Source: Hyphomicrobiaceae bacterium (GTDB lineage Bacteria > Pseudomonadota > Alphaproteobacteria > Rhizobiales > Devosiaceae). Taken from it: a stretch of DNA of 64,000 nt. The notes beneath the pieces are model-generated. The model was not told where the DNA came from, did no database searches, and was given only the letters and a program-made list of their open reading frames with translations. Shown piece after piece: positions 9,263-18,401 of the stretch (within the stretch, counting starts at the first letter, position 1; each line of letters starts with the position of its first letter). Where the stretch lies: NCBI GenBank assembly GCA_020638095.1, contig JACKJF010000005.1, forward strand, positions 62,001 through 126,000, in the 5' to 3' direction. Made by a program: the position numbers and the translations under genes.

Positions 9263-10747
9263 TCAGGCCGCAGCAACGCCGGGCTCGCCTTCAAGACCGT
9301 ATTCGCGCAGTTTGCGATAGAGGGTCGACCTTCCAATACCGAGCGCCCGCGCCACGTCGGTCATGTGGCCGTTGTGGTGGGCAAGGGCGGTGACGATCAA
9401 GTCGCGTTCGATGGCGGCAAGCGAAGCGATGTCTCCCTCATCATCGAAAAAGCGGTCCCTTGGCGCCACCGCAGGAAGTTGAGCCGGCGTCGTCAAAGCC
9501 GGCACTGCGTCGATATGAACCGGCGCTTGTGGCGTTTCGTCCTGCAATTCGGTGCGGATGCGTTCGGTCCCGTTGAGGGCGGCATGTATCTGCGGAAAGT
9601 CCGCAGTGCGCAGGTAGCCACCGTCCCTCAGCACGATGGCACGGTAGATGGTGTTTTCGAGCTGGCGCACATTGCCGGGCCAGTCGTATTTCATGAGGAG
9701 ATCGCGGGCATTGTCGCTGAGACCGGCGATGGATCGTCCCGCCTCGGCCCCGAGGCGGGCGATAAAATGGGCCGCCAGCGGCAGAATATCCTCGCGCCGG
9801 TCGCGCAGGGGCGGCACGTAGATGGGGAAGACATTGAGGCGGTAGTAGAGATCTTCGCGGAAACGGCCGGCGCCGGTGAGGTTGAGCAGACGCCGGTTGG
9901 TGGCCGAGATGATGCGGACATCGACCTTTTTTGGTTTTGCCGCGCCGACCGGCTCGACCTCGCCTTCCTGCACCGCGCGAAGGAGTTTGACCTGGGCGTC
10001 GAGCGGCAGCTCGCCGATTTCGTCGAGAAAGAGGGTGCCGCCATGGGCCTCTTCGAACTTGCCGGTCTGATCATTTGTGGCACCGGTAAAGGCGCCTTTC
10101 ACATGGCCAAAGAGCACGGATTCGACAAGGTCGCGGGGAATGGCCCCGCAGTTGACCGTGACGAACGGCCTGCCGGCCCGGTCCGACGATCCCTGGATGG
10201 CGCGGGCGACGATTTCCTTGCCGACCCCGGATTCGCCCTCGATCATCACGGGAATGGTCGAGCGCGCCGCCTTGCGGGCGAGATCGAAGACGCGGAGCAT
10301 GGCCGGGCTGACCGAAATGATATCGGACAGTTTGACCTTGCCTTCGCGGCGGTTGCGGTCGTTGCGCACGCAGCTTTCGAGTTCGCTGAGCTTGAGCGCG
10401 TTGCGCAGCGAAACGAGCAGACGTTCCGGAGCGACGGGCTTGACGAAGAAATCGATGGCACCCTGGCGCATGGCCGAGATCACGCTGTCGAGCGAAGAGT
10501 GGGCCGTCTGAACAATCGTGGGCACGGCAATATTTTCGGAGCGCAGAGCGGACAGCACGCCCATGCCGTCGAGGTCGGGCATGACCAGGTCGAGCACCAT
10601 GGCGCCAATCGACTTGTCCGCGCGGAGGATGTCGAGCGCTTTTGTCCCATCGGTTGCGGTGACCGTCGAGAATCCATCCTTCTCGGCGATGTTGGCCGTC
10701 AGGCGAAGCTGGATCGGGTCGTCGTCGACGATCAGAACTTTTGGCAT
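9263..10747 (-). CDS. Sigma-54-dependent (NtrC-type) response regulator, orphan
   Basis: A 494-residue transcription activator. Order: receiver domain (VLIVDDDP, phospho-acceptor in [11 protein letters not shown], conserved Lys in FFVKP), AAA+ domain (Walker [10 protein letters not shown], sigma-54 contact loop GAFTGA, Walker [14 protein letters not shown], arginine fingers in [15 protein letters not shown]), and a Fis-type DNA-binding helix-turn-helix at the end ([21 protein letters not shown]). I start at the ATG at 10747 that begins the receiver; a TTG upstream would prepend 22 residues. No histidine kinase is adjacent, so the input kinase must be elsewhere. It drives sigma-54 promoters that cannot be identified from here. 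Confidence 0.92.
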   Translation of the reverse strand: MPKVLIVDDDPIQLRLTANIAEKDGFSTVTATDGTKALDILRADKSIGAMVLDLVMPDLDGMGVLSALRSENIAVPTIVQTAHSSLDSVISAMRQGAIDFFVKPVAPERLLVSLRNALKLSELESCVRNDRNRREGKVKLSDIISVSPAMLRVFDLARKAARSTIPVMIEGESGVGKEIVARAIQGSSDRAGRPFVTVNCGAIPRDLVESVLFGHVKGAFTGATNDQTGKFEEAHGGTLFLDEIGELPLDAQVKLLRAVQEGEVEPVGAAKPKKVDVRIISATNRRLLNLTGAGRFREDLYYRLNVFPIYVPPLRDRREDILPLAAHFIARLGAEAGRSIAGLSDNARDLLMKYDWPGNVRQLENTIYRAIVLRDGGYLRTADFPQIHAALNGTERIRTELQDETPQAPVHIDAVPALTTPAQLPAVAPRDRFFDDEGDIASLAAIERDLIVTALAHHNGHMTDVARALGIGRSTLYRKLREYGLEGEPGVAAA

Positions 10748-11020
10748 GGGTCCAAGCGCGGGCTTGGGCAATCGGGCAAGGTGCCGAATCGCCTCTGTCT
10801 CATTTTGACCCAAGCTAGAAAGCGGCCATTAACAGGGGCTTAAGACAGGGCGGCAAACGCTTTGCCGAATTACCTGAGTGAAGGGGACAAAGATGCTGGT
10901 GTGGAATGGCACCTGATCCGTCGTCATCACCGGGCCCGTCCCCGTGATCGGGCGTCGGTCGCTCTGGCCAAGTCGGCGTACGTGCCCTAAATGGGTGCCC
11001 AGACAAATCAGGGAACGACC

Positions 11021-12850
11021 ATGACCAAGCTTTTCGCGCCCGCCGACGCCGCCAAATCCGGCAAGTCCGATCTTGGCGACATGCCGGGCTGGGATCTGAC
11101 AGATCTTTATCCGGAGCCCTCCAACCAGAACTGCCAGGCAGATGTCGCAAAGGCCAAGGCGCTGGCCGAGTCCTTCGAGGCCGATTTCAAGGGAAAGCTC
11201 GAGGCGACGGCGACATCGGGAGCGCTGCTCGATGTGATACGCCGCTATGAGGAACTTGGGGACGTGACGGGCCGGATCGGGTCCTACGCCTATCTCAATT
11301 ACGTCCTCAATACGGGCGATCCGGACCGGGCCAAGTTTCTCGGCGACGTGCAACAGGCACTGACCGATCTCAGCGCCCACCTGATCTTTTTCGAGCTCGA
11401 ACTCAACCGCATCGATGATCAAGTCCTTGACCACGCGATTGCAGCCGATGCCGGGCTGATGCGTTACAAGTACTGGTTCGAGGAATTGCGCAAGGCACGG
11501 CCCTATCAGCTCGAAGACCGGGTCGAGGAGCTGTTTCTCGACAAATCCGTCACCGGGCGCGGGGCCTGGAACCGGCTTTTCGACGAGACCATGGCCTCGC
11601 TGAAATTTCAGGTCGACAACGAGGAACTGTCGCTCGAACCGACGCTGACATTCCTATCAGACCGCAACGAGAAGAAGCGGGAAAGCGCTTTTCGCGCGAT
11701 TGCCAGCGTGCTCGATACAAACAAGCGGCTTTTCACGCACATCACCAACGTTCTGGCCAAGGACAAGGAAATCTCGGACCGCTGGCGCGGCTACGAGGAT
11801 ATCGCCGACAGCCGGCACCTGGCCAATTCGGTCGAACGCGAAGTGGTCGATGCGCTTGAACAGGCGGTGCGTGCCGCCTATCCGCGTCTGAGCCATCGCT
11901 ATTACGGCATGAAGGCAAAATGGTTCGGCAAGGAAAAGCTCGAAGCCTGGGACCGCAATGCGCCGCTGCCCAATGCCGACGACCGAATTTTCGACTGGCA
12001 AAGCGCCCGTTCAATGGTGCTCGAAGCCTACGGCCGCTTCTCGCCGCACCTCGCTGAGATCGCCCAGCCGTTCTTTGACGGCAAGGGCGGATGGATCGAT
12101 GCGCCGGTCCGGCCGGGCAAGGCGCCGGGGGCGTTTGCGCATCCGACTGTGCCAAGCGCGCACCCCTATCTGATGCTCAATTATATGGGCAAGACGCGCG
12201 ACGTGATGACCCTCGCCCATGAACTCGGGCACGGCGTGCATCAGGTTCTGTCGCGAGCGCAGGGACCGCTGATGGCGCGGACGCCGCTGACGCTGGCGGA
12301 GACTGCCAGTGTTTTCGGCGAGATGCTGACCTTCCGGTCGCTCCTCGAAAAGACCACCGATCCGAAACAGCGGTTCTCGCTCCTGTCGGGCAAGGTCGAG
12401 GACATGCTCAACACGGTCGTGCGCCAGATCGCCTTCTATACGTTTGAGCGCAAGGTGCACACGGCGCGCCGCGAGGGCGAATTGCGCACCGAGGAAATCA
12501 ACCAAATGTGGATCGAAATCGCCGAGGAGAGCCTTGGGCCCTCGATCCGGCTCAATGAGGGATACGAGACCTTCTGGGCCTATATTCCGCACTTCATCCA
12601 TTCGCCGTTCTATGTCTATGCCTATGCGTTCGGCGACTGCCTTGTGAATTCGCTTTATGCCCAGTATGAGAGGGCGAGCGAAGGTTTTGCGGAGCGCTAT
12701 TTCGAGCTTCTGAAAGCGGGCGGATCGAAACATCATTCAGAGCTTCTGGCCCCGTTTGGGCTCGATGCAAAGGATCCCGGTTTCTGGTCGCTCGGTCTCT
12801 CGATGATCGAGGGTCTGATCGACGAACTCGAAGCAACGCAGACCGCGTAA
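11021..12850 (+). CDS. M3 family oligoendopeptidase (PepF-like)
   Basis: Cytosolic zinc metallopeptidase that degrades short peptides. About 609 residues. The family M3 zinc site HELGHGVHQ is near residue 400, followed about 25 residues later by the third ligand in LAETASVFGE. The N-terminal half is the helical M3 oligoendopeptidase domain. The ATG at 11021 has GGGA 7 bases upstream and is preferred over an in-frame ATG at 10991. There is no signal peptide. The gene is followed after 28 bp by the cytochrome oxidase subunit IV gene, so a shared transcript into the pnt operon is possible though functionally unrelated. Confidence 0.93.
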   Translation: MTKLFAPADAAKSGKSDLGDMPGWDLTDLYPEPSNQNCQADVAKAKALAESFEADFKGKLEATATSGALLDVIRRYEELGDVTGRIGSYAYLNYVLNTGDPDRAKFLGDVQQALTDLSAHLIFFELELNRIDDQVLDHAIAADAGLMRYKYWFEELRKARPYQLEDRVEELFLDKSVTGRGAWNRLFDETMASLKFQVDNEELSLEPTLTFLSDRNEKKRESAFRAIASVLDTNKRLFTHITNVLAKDKEISDRWRGYEDIADSRHLANSVEREVVDALEQAVRAAYPRLSHRYYGMKAKWFGKEKLEAWDRNAPLPNADDRIFDWQSARSMVLEAYGRFSPHLAEIAQPFFDGKGGWIDAPVRPGKAPGAFAHPTVPSAHPYLMLNYMGKTRDVMTLAHELGHGVHQVLSRAQGPLMARTPLTLAETASVFGEMLTFRSLLEKTTDPKQRFSLLSGKVEDMLNTVVRQIAFYTFERKVHTARREGELRTEEINQMWIEIAEESLGPSIRLNEGYETFWAYIPHFIHSPFYVYAYAFGDCLVNSLYAQYERASEGFAERYFELLKAGGSKHHSELLAPFGLDAKDPGFWSLGLSMIEGLIDELEATQTA

Positions 12851-12878
12851 AAGACTGGCGAAACCGAAAGGGAAGAGA

Positions 12879-13010
12879 ATGGCTGAAAACACCAATCCGG
12901 CCTGGGAAGAACAGAAGAAGACCTGGCACAATTTCATCAACATTACCAAGTGGGCCATTGCCGGTCTCGCGATCCTGATGGTGTTCCTCTACATCGTTGT
13001 TCATCCCTAA
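12879..13010 (+). CDS. aa3-type cytochrome c oxidase subunit IV
   Basis: A 43-residue protein: hydrophilic N-terminus MAENTNPAWEEQKKTWHNF, then one transmembrane helix NITKWAIAGLAILMVFLY and a short tail. Size, the WEEQKKTW-type helix and the single helix match the bacterial aa3 oxidase subunit IV family (COX4_pro_2), a small subunit packed on the oxidase core in the inner membrane. GGAAGAG lies just before the ATG. Such a gene just upstream of pntAA is a recurrent alphaproteobacterial arrangement. Its catalytic partners are not in this window. Confidence 0.85.
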   Translation: MAENTNPAWEEQKKTWHNFINITKWAIAGLAILMVFLYIVVHP

Positions 13011-13082
13011 GCCTTTCGGGGCAATCCGGGCGACCCGGTCTGGGCCGCCCGCATCCGGCGACATGCCAAAGCGGGGCCATCC

Positions 13083-14408
13083 ATGAAAATTGCAGTCTTG
13101 CGCGAAACGGCGGCCGACGAGTCGCGTGTCGCCGCAAGCCCGGAGACGGTGACCAAGTTCATCGCGCTCGGGGCCGAGGTGACGATCGAAAAGGGAGCCG
13201 GAGACAAATCGCGCTTTGTCGATGCGGCCTATGAAAAGGCGGGGGCCAAGCTCGCGACGAGCCGAGCGGCAGCGGTGAAGGGCGCGGAGATCGTTCTTTG
13301 CGTCCGGCGTCCGGCGGCGGCATCGCTCAGCGGCGCGGCCAAGGGCGCGCTGGTGATCGGCACGATGGATCCGTTCGGCAACGAAAAGGATGTCGAGGCG
13401 CTGGCCAAGGCCGGCTATGCCGCCATCGCCATGGAATTCATGCCGCGCATCACGCGCGCGCAGTCGATGGACATCCTCAGTTCGCAGGCCAACCTTGCCG
13501 GCTATCAGGGCGTGATCGACGGCGCTTCGGCGTTCGACCGGGCGCTGCCGATGATGATGACGGCGGCGGGCACGGTTCATCCGGCCAAGGTCTTCGTCAT
13601 GGGCGCTGGCGTTGCCGGGCTGCAGGCGATCGCCACGGCGCGGCGGCTCGGGGCGCAGGTGACCGCAACTGACGTGCGCGCAGCGGCGGGCGAACAGGTC
13701 GAGTCGCTCGGGGCGAAGTTTATCTTCGTCGAGTCGCTGAAAGATGCTTCGGGTCAGGGCGGCTATGCCCGTGAACTGACCAAGGAAGAACAGGCGGCGC
13801 AGGCGGAACTCGTTGCCAACCACATTACCAAGCAGGACATTGTCATCACCACCGCGCTCATTCCGGGCCGGCCGGCGCCGAAACTGATTTCAAAGGCAAT
13901 GGTCGAGTCGATGGCGCCGGGTTCGGTGATCGTCGATCTTGCTGCCGAACGCGGCGGCAACTGCGAACTGACCCAACCGGGCAAGGTCATTTCCCATAAC
14001 GGCGTGACCATTATCGGACACACGAACGTTCAGGGCCGCATCCCGGCCTCAGCTTCGGCGCTTTATGCGCGCAACCTTCTGACCTTCGTCGATACGCTGG
14101 TCGACAAGGCGGAAAAGAAACTCGCGGTCAATTGGGATGACGAGCTGGTCAAGGCGACGGTCCTGACCCGCGACGGCAAGATCGTCAACGAACGGATTGC
14201 GGCGCCGAAGGCGGCCGAACCCGCACCGGCCGCCAAGTCTGCTGCGGCAAAGAAGACGCCAGCGGCCAAACCTGCCGCAGCGAAAGCCGCGACCGCCAAG
14301 TCACCGGCCAGCAAGCCTGCTGCCGCAGCCAAGCCAGCAGCGGCAAAGAAATCCGCGGCAAAACCGGCCGCAACCCGGCGTACGACGAAAAAGACGGGAG
14401 ACGCATAA
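13083..14408 (+). CDS. pntAA: NAD(P) transhydrogenase subunit alpha part 1 (NAD-binding domain I), with Lys/Ala/Pro tail
   Basis: Domain I of the proton-translocating transhydrogenase: transfers hydride from NADH to NADP+ across a dimer, supplying NADPH. Residues 1 to about 375 carry the alanine dehydrogenase/PNT fold, with RETAADESRVAASPE near the start and the Rossmann loop GAGVAGLQAIATARRLGA near residue 175. The last about 65 residues are an unusual run of Ala, Lys and Pro (AAKKTPAAKPAAAK type), like a histone H1 tail. In this lineage PntA is split, and the next gene supplies the membrane part. The ATG of pntAB follows the stop codon directly. Confidence 0.95.
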   Translation: MKIAVLRETAADESRVAASPETVTKFIALGAEVTIEKGAGDKSRFVDAAYEKAGAKLATSRAAAVKGAEIVLCVRRPAAASLSGAAKGALVIGTMDPFGNEKDVEALAKAGYAAIAMEFMPRITRAQSMDILSSQANLAGYQGVIDGASAFDRALPMMMTAAGTVHPAKVFVMGAGVAGLQAIATARRLGAQVTATDVRAAAGEQVESLGAKFIFVESLKDASGQGGYARELTKEEQAAQAELVANHITKQDIVITTALIPGRPAPKLISKAMVESMAPGSVIVDLAAERGGNCELTQPGKVISHNGVTIIGHTNVQGRIPASASALYARNLLTFVDTLVDKAEKKLAVNWDDELVKATVLTRDGKIVNERIAAPKAAEPAPAAKSAAAKKTPAAKPAAAKAATAKSPASKPAAAAKPAAAKKSAAKPAATRRTTKKTGDA

Positions 14409-14771
14409 ATGGAGCACACAGCAGAACAGGTTGCCGACGCGGCGGGCGCAATGGCGTCGGCGGCTTCGGGTGGTGCGGTCGATCCGTTCGTTTTCCGACT
14501 GGCGATTTTCGTGCTGGCGATCTTCGTCGGCTATTTCGTGGTCTGGAGCGTCACCCCGGCGCTGCACACACCGCTGATGAGCGTCACGAACGCGATTTCC
14601 TCGGTCATCGTTGTTGGCGCACTTCTGGCGGTCGGTGTCCACTTTGTCGAAGGGTCGAACTGGGTATCGAAATTCTTCGGTTTCATCGCCCTCATCCTTG
14701 CGAGCGTGAACATATTCGGCGGGTTCCTCGTGACCCAGCGCATGCTCGCCATGTACAAGAAGAAGGGTTGA
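14409..14771 (+). CDS. pntAB: NAD(P) transhydrogenase subunit alpha part 2 (membrane segment)
   Basis: A 120-residue inner-membrane protein, equivalent to the C-terminal part of E. coli PntA. A hydrophilic 20-residue N-terminus is followed by hydrophobic helices at about residues 25-45, 55-75 and 85-110; the central one includes [18 protein letters not shown], the family signature. With PntB it forms the proton channel domain. It starts immediately after the pntAA stop codon, and pntB starts 4 bases after its own stop, so the three are a tight operon. Confidence 0.95.
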   Translation: MEHTAEQVADAAGAMASAASGGAVDPFVFRLAIFVLAIFVGYFVVWSVTPALHTPLMSVTNAISSVIVVGALLAVGVHFVEGSNWVSKFFGFIALILASVNIFGGFLVTQRMLAMYKKKG

Positions 14772-14775
14772 CCCG

Positions 14776-16179
14776 ATGATTTCCGCAAATCTGGCAGCCG
14801 TTCTCTATCTCGTCGCCGGGGTGCTGTTCATCCTGGCGCTGAGGGGCCTCAGCCATCCGGCGTCGTCGCGGCGCGGCAACTATCTCGGCATGGTCGGCAT
14901 GGCGATCGCCATCGTCACGACGCTGATGGTCGCCTCGCCCAACGATTTCATTTCATGGCTCCTAATCGTTCTCGGGCTCGGCATCGGCGGGTCGTTCGGC
15001 GCGGTGATCGCGCGGCGGATCGCGATGACCGAAATGCCGCAACTGGTGGCTGCGTTCCACTCGCTGGTCGGTCTTGCTGCCGTGTTCGTCGCGGCGGCGG
15101 CGCTCTACGACCCTGCCGCGTTCGGCATCATTTCCGAGGGGCATATCCACACGCAGGCGCTCATCGAAATGAGCCTTGGCGTCGCCATCGGCGCCTTCAC
15201 CTTTACCGGCTCGGTCATTGCCTTTGCCAAGCTCAACGGCAACATGTCGGGCAAGCCGATCATCCTGCCGATGCGCCACCTGATCCATATCTTGATCGCT
15301 CTGGTGCTGGTCTATTTCGTCTGGCAGTTCGCGGTCACCGCCAATCCCTGGCTCTTCTGGCTGATCACCATCCTCTCGCTGGTGCTTGGCGGGCTGATGA
15401 TCATCCCGATCGGCGGAGCGGACATGCCGGTCGTGGTCTCGATGCTCAACTCCTATTCGGGCTGGGCGGCGGCAGGCATTGGCTTCACCCTCGGCAACAC
15501 GGCGCTGATCATCACGGGTGCGCTCGTCGGTTCGTCGGGCGCGATCCTTTCCTACATCATGTGCCGGGCGATGAATCGCTCCTTCATCTCGGTCATTCTC
15601 GGCGGCTTTGGCGGTGATACCTCTTCGGCTTCCGCCGAAGAAGAAACGCGTCCGGTCAAGGCCGGCTCGGCGGACGATGCGGCCTTCATGATGGCGAATG
15701 CTTCGAAGGTCATCATCGTTCCGGGCTATGGCATGGCGGTGGCGCAGGCCCAGCATGCGGTTCGCGAAATGGCCGATGCGCTCAAGGCCAAGGGGGTCGA
15801 GGTCAAATATGCGATCCACCCGGTGGCGGGACGCATGCCGGGGCACATGAACGTGCTTCTGGCAGAAGCCAACGTGCCCTATGACGAGGTTTTCGAGCTC
15901 GAGGACATCAATTCGGAGTTCGCCCAGACCGATGTCGCCTATGTCATCGGCGCCAATGACGTGACCAACCCCGCGGCCAAGACGGACAAGTCCTCGCCGA
16001 TCTACGGCATGCCGGTTCTCGACGTCGAGAATGCAGGCACGGTGTTGTTCGTCAAGCGCTCGATGTCGGCGGGCTATGCCGGCGTGCAGAACGAATTGTT
16101 CTTCCGTGACAATACGATGATGCTTTTCGGCGACGCCAAGAAGATGACCGAGGACATCGTCAAGGCACTGGCGCACTAG
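14776..16179 (+). CDS. pntB: NAD(P) transhydrogenase subunit beta
   Basis: A 467-residue subunit with about nine transmembrane helices (residues 1-265) forming the proton pathway, then a soluble NADPH-binding domain III from about residue 290, with VPGYGMAVAQAQH (the dinucleotide fold), HPVAGRMPGHMNVLLAEANVP in two conserved pieces, and IGANDVTNPAA. The length is typical. It is the last gene of the operon and is followed 19 bp later by a strong intrinsic terminator. Confidence 0.97.
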   Translation: MISANLAAVLYLVAGVLFILALRGLSHPASSRRGNYLGMVGMAIAIVTTLMVASPNDFISWLLIVLGLGIGGSFGAVIARRIAMTEMPQLVAAFHSLVGLAAVFVAAAALYDPAAFGIISEGHIHTQALIEMSLGVAIGAFTFTGSVIAFAKLNGNMSGKPIILPMRHLIHILIALVLVYFVWQFAVTANPWLFWLITILSLVLGGLMIIPIGGADMPVVVSMLNSYSGWAAAGIGFTLGNTALIITGALVGSSGAILSYIMCRAMNRSFISVILGGFGGDTSSASAEEETRPVKAGSADDAAFMMANASKVIIVPGYGMAVAQAQHAVREMADALKAKGVEVKYAIHPVAGRMPGHMNVLLAEANVPYDEVFELEDINSEFAQTDVAYVIGANDVTNPAAKTDKSSPIYGMPVLDVENAGTVLFVKRSMSAGYAGVQNELFFRDNTMMLFGDAKKMTEDIVKALAH

Positions 16180-16197
16180 GCCGATCAATTGAATGCG

Positions 16198-16223
16198 AGG
16201 GCGGCCTTTGGGCCGCCCTTTTT
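16198..16223 (+). terminator. Intrinsic terminator of the pnt operon
   Basis: A 9-bp perfect stem (AGGGCGGCC with its complement) around a 4-base loop, followed directly by a run of T. It sits 19 bases after the pntB stop. Confidence 0.9.
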
Positions 16224-16280
16224 GCTTTGGCGGCCCGCGCCTTCATGCTTACATGGGCCGAACCGGCAAGGAGGCGCAGC

Positions 16281-16703
16281 ATGACCATCTCGATCACGCC
16301 CTATCTCAACTTCGACGGCACGACGAAGGACGTCATGGCCTGGTATCAATCAGTTCTCGGTGGCGCGCTCGACGTGACGCTGTTCAAGGACATGGGCGGC
16401 GCGCCGAGGCCGGAACTGGCTGACGGCGTCATGCATGCCGATCTCAGGATCGGCGACAAGGCCGGACTGATGGCTTCGGACGCCTTCGATGCGAGCGACC
16501 TGGTCAACGGACTGTCGATCAGCCTTGCGATTGGCGGAGAGGCTACGGACAAGCCGGAACTCGAGGCGCGGTGGGCGGCCCTCAGCGAGGGCGCCACGGT
16601 CCTTCAGCCACTGATGGCCGCACCCTGGGGCGCGACCTTCGGCATGCTGATCGACAGGAACGGCGTGCGCTGGCTTTTCAACATTCCCGGCGCCGGGGCG
16701 TGA
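16281..16703 (+). CDS. VOC family protein (PhnB/3-demethylubiquinone methyltransferase-like)
   Basis: A 140-residue protein of the glyoxalase/VOC superfamily, PhnB subgroup. It opens with ITPYLNFDGTTKDVMAWYQSVLGG, has the MHADLRIGD strand and ends with the paired repeat WGATFGMLIDRNGVRWLFNI. AAGGAGG lies 7 bases before the ATG at 16281. Members are small cytosolic dimers, many without known activity; catalytic function cannot be assigned. The downstream DsbA-like gene begins 5 bases after its stop, so the two form an operon. Confidence 0.87.
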   Translation: MTISITPYLNFDGTTKDVMAWYQSVLGGALDVTLFKDMGGAPRPELADGVMHADLRIGDKAGLMASDAFDASDLVNGLSISLAIGGEATDKPELEARWAALSEGATVLQPLMAAPWGATFGMLIDRNGVRWLFNIPGAGA

Positions 16704-16708
16704 TCGCG

Positions 16709-17392
16709 ATGAACACGCAGAACGACGCCGGCGCGGAGCGGTTGCCGCAGATCGTCGTCTTCGATGACCCCGTGTGCCCCTGGTGCCTGCTCGGGCTTTA
16801 CCGGCTCGACCGGGCCATCGAGCGCGCCGGGCTTCAGGACAGCGTCGAAATCGTGCATCAGGCTTTTCTACTCGATCCCAACACGCCCGAGGAGGGCGAA
16901 GACGTGGTCGAGATGCTGACGCGCAAGTATGGCAGGGCGCCCGACGAAGCCTGGGACCGGATCGAGTCCGAGGCCCGGAAATCCGGCCTCGAAGTCGACA
17001 TGCGCAAGCAGATCTGGCGGTATCCCTCGCAAAAGGCGCAGGTGCTTATCCAGCTGGCGCGTGGCATGCGGGTGCAGCATGCGATCGCCATGGATCTCGG
17101 CCGTGCCTGTTATCTCGAAGGCGAAGACATCAGTTCAGACGAGGTTCTGGTCGAGATCGGTACGCGGCACGGGCTTGCCGAGGAAGTGATCCGCACCGCC
17201 ATTTCCGTTCCGGAAAACATCGCGGCCGTCGAACGGATGGCGCAGGAGGCGATCGGTATCGGGGTCAATGCGGTTCCGGTCTTTCTGTTTGACCGGCATT
17301 TTTCCGCCAACGGCGCGCAGCCGGACGCCTTCTTTGACGCGGCGCTCAAAAAGATGATGGAGCTTGGCACCGAGGACGCGAAAAGCGCCTGA
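16709..17392 (+). CDS. DsbA family oxidoreductase (FrnE-like)
   Basis: A 227-residue thioredoxin-fold protein with a helical insert. The active-site motif CPWC is at about residue 24 in FDDPVCPWCLLG, and the cis-proline loop is GVNAVPVFLFDRHF near residue 190. There is no signal peptide, so it acts in the cytoplasm like FrnE and its relatives, which have been linked to oxidative stress. It follows the VOC gene by 5 bp and ends before a bidirectional terminator. The substrate is unknown. Confidence 0.85.
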   Translation: MNTQNDAGAERLPQIVVFDDPVCPWCLLGLYRLDRAIERAGLQDSVEIVHQAFLLDPNTPEEGEDVVEMLTRKYGRAPDEAWDRIESEARKSGLEVDMRKQIWRYPSQKAQVLIQLARGMRVQHAIAMDLGRACYLEGEDISSDEVLVEIGTRHGLAEEVIRTAISVPENIAAVERMAQEAIGIGVNAVPVFLFDRHFSANGAQPDAFFDAALKKMMELGTEDAKSA

Positions 17393-17414
17393 GGCCGACC
17401 CATCGAAAAATCAA

Positions 17415-17436
17415 AAGGCCGCCCGTTGGGCGGCCT
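17415..17436. terminator. Bidirectional intrinsic terminator
   Basis: A 10-bp stem (AAGGCCGCCC and complement) with a very short loop, between the convergent frnE-like and DUF992 genes. A stretches lie before it and T bases within its right arm, so it can stop transcription from either side. Confidence 0.8.
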
Positions 17437-17463
17437 TGATATCTTCTTCCGGTGATCTGGCGC

Positions 17464-17928
17464 TCAGTTGAGGCGCAGGCCCGTCAGACCGACGGCGAGG
17501 TTGAGGCCGATCTGGGCCTGACCCGACCAGGGTTGCAGCATGAAGGAGTCCTTGTCGCCACCGATCAGCCAGTTGGCGCCGCCACCGACAACCAGAGAGG
17601 CTTCGGCGCTTGCGCCGACATAGCGGCCGGCCAGGGCGTCGGCTTCGAAATTGTTGTCGCCGGCGGTGAAAACGAGCCACTCGATGCGGGTGCGCTCGGT
17701 GATACCGACGTCGAGGCCGATCTTGGTGATCTGGCCGCTAAAGGTGTGGTCCGGCCCCGAATTGGGGTGGAAGGTGCAGGTCATATCCTTGCGCGAGCCG
17801 AACAGCAGGCCGATGCCCGGTTCGACAATGCAGCTCAGGCGTCCGACCTGGATATGGTCGGAGGCGGAGGCAACCGCCGGAACGAGGGCGGCAGCAGCAA
17901 GGGCAATGGCGGCGATGAGTTTTTTCAT
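17464..17928 (-). CDS. DUF992 family periplasmic protein
   Basis: A 154-residue protein beginning MKKLIAAIALAAAALVPAVASAS, described here in two parts: a basic start and a clear 22-residue signal peptide. The mature part has the DUF992 pattern: VGRLSCIVEPGIG...FGSRKDMTC, then the glycine-rich YVGASAEASLVVGGGANWLIGG region split by a variable loop. Two conserved cysteines probably form a disulfide. Function is unknown. GGAG lies about 8 bases before the ATG at 17928. It is monocistronic. Confidence 0.83.
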   Translation of the reverse strand: MKKLIAAIALAAAALVPAVASASDHIQVGRLSCIVEPGIGLLFGSRKDMTCTFHPNSGPDHTFSGQITKIGLDVGITERTRIEWLVFTAGDNNFEADALAGRYVGASAEASLVVGGGANWLIGGDKDSFMLQPWSGQAQIGLNLAVGLTGLRLN

Positions 17929-18002
17929 TGGAATTCTCCGTTTGGTTCCGCTTGGGGAATGCACGCAATTAGGGCGAAAATACAACTTTGACTTCGCGGG
18001 TC

Positions 18003-18036
18003 AAAAAACAAAACGCCGCAGTTTTCCGCGGCGTTT
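18003..18036 (-). terminator. Intrinsic terminator of rpsU
   Basis: Stem AAACGCCGC with its complement around an 8-base loop, 22 bases past the rpsU stop; read on the minus strand it is followed by a T-rich stretch. Confidence 0.85.
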
Positions 18037-18057
18037 GCATCAAATCATCGACGGATC

Positions 18058-18264
18058 CTACAGAAGACCTTCGCGCTGCATTTTCTTGCGCGCAAGCTTG
18101 CGGGCGCGGCGCACCGCTTCGGCTTTCTGACGGGCCTTCTTGACGGACGGCTTTTCGTAGTAGTTGCGCAGCTTCATCTCGCGGAACACGCCTTCACGCT
18201 GCAGCTTCTTCTTCAGCGCCTTGAGGGCTTGATCGACATTGTTGTCACGAACGACTACTTGCAC
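18058..18264 (-). CDS. rpsU: 30S ribosomal protein S21
   Basis: A 68-residue, strongly basic small-subunit protein involved in translation initiation. It shows the S21 signature [20 protein letters not shown] and the Arg/Lys-rich C-terminal helix. I prefer the GTG at 18264 (product starting MQVVVRDNN), which matches the usual S21 N-terminus; an in-frame GTG three codons upstream is also possible. It has its own terminator and lies between DUF992 and purK. Confidence 0.95.
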   Translation of the reverse strand: MQVVVRDNNVDQALKALKKKLQREGVFREMKLRNYYEKPSVKKARQKAEAVRRARKLARKKMQREGLL

Positions 18265-18301
18265 GTGGGCCACGCCTTTCAGAATTTCTTTCGGGTAAAC
18301 G

Positions 18302-18324
18302 AAAAATCGCCGTAACTCCGGCGA
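18302..18324 (-). terminator. Intrinsic terminator of the purEK operon
   Basis: Six-base-pair stem TCGCCG with its complement and a 6-base loop; on the minus strand it is followed by TTTTT. It lies about 80 bases beyond the purK stop. Confidence 0.7.
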
Positions 18325-18401
18325 CGATTGCGCGCGCTCTAACAGACGAGCAGTGAAAAGTCCACACCTGCACCAAGGAAAAATTCCAGAAAACGCGGGC
18401 G

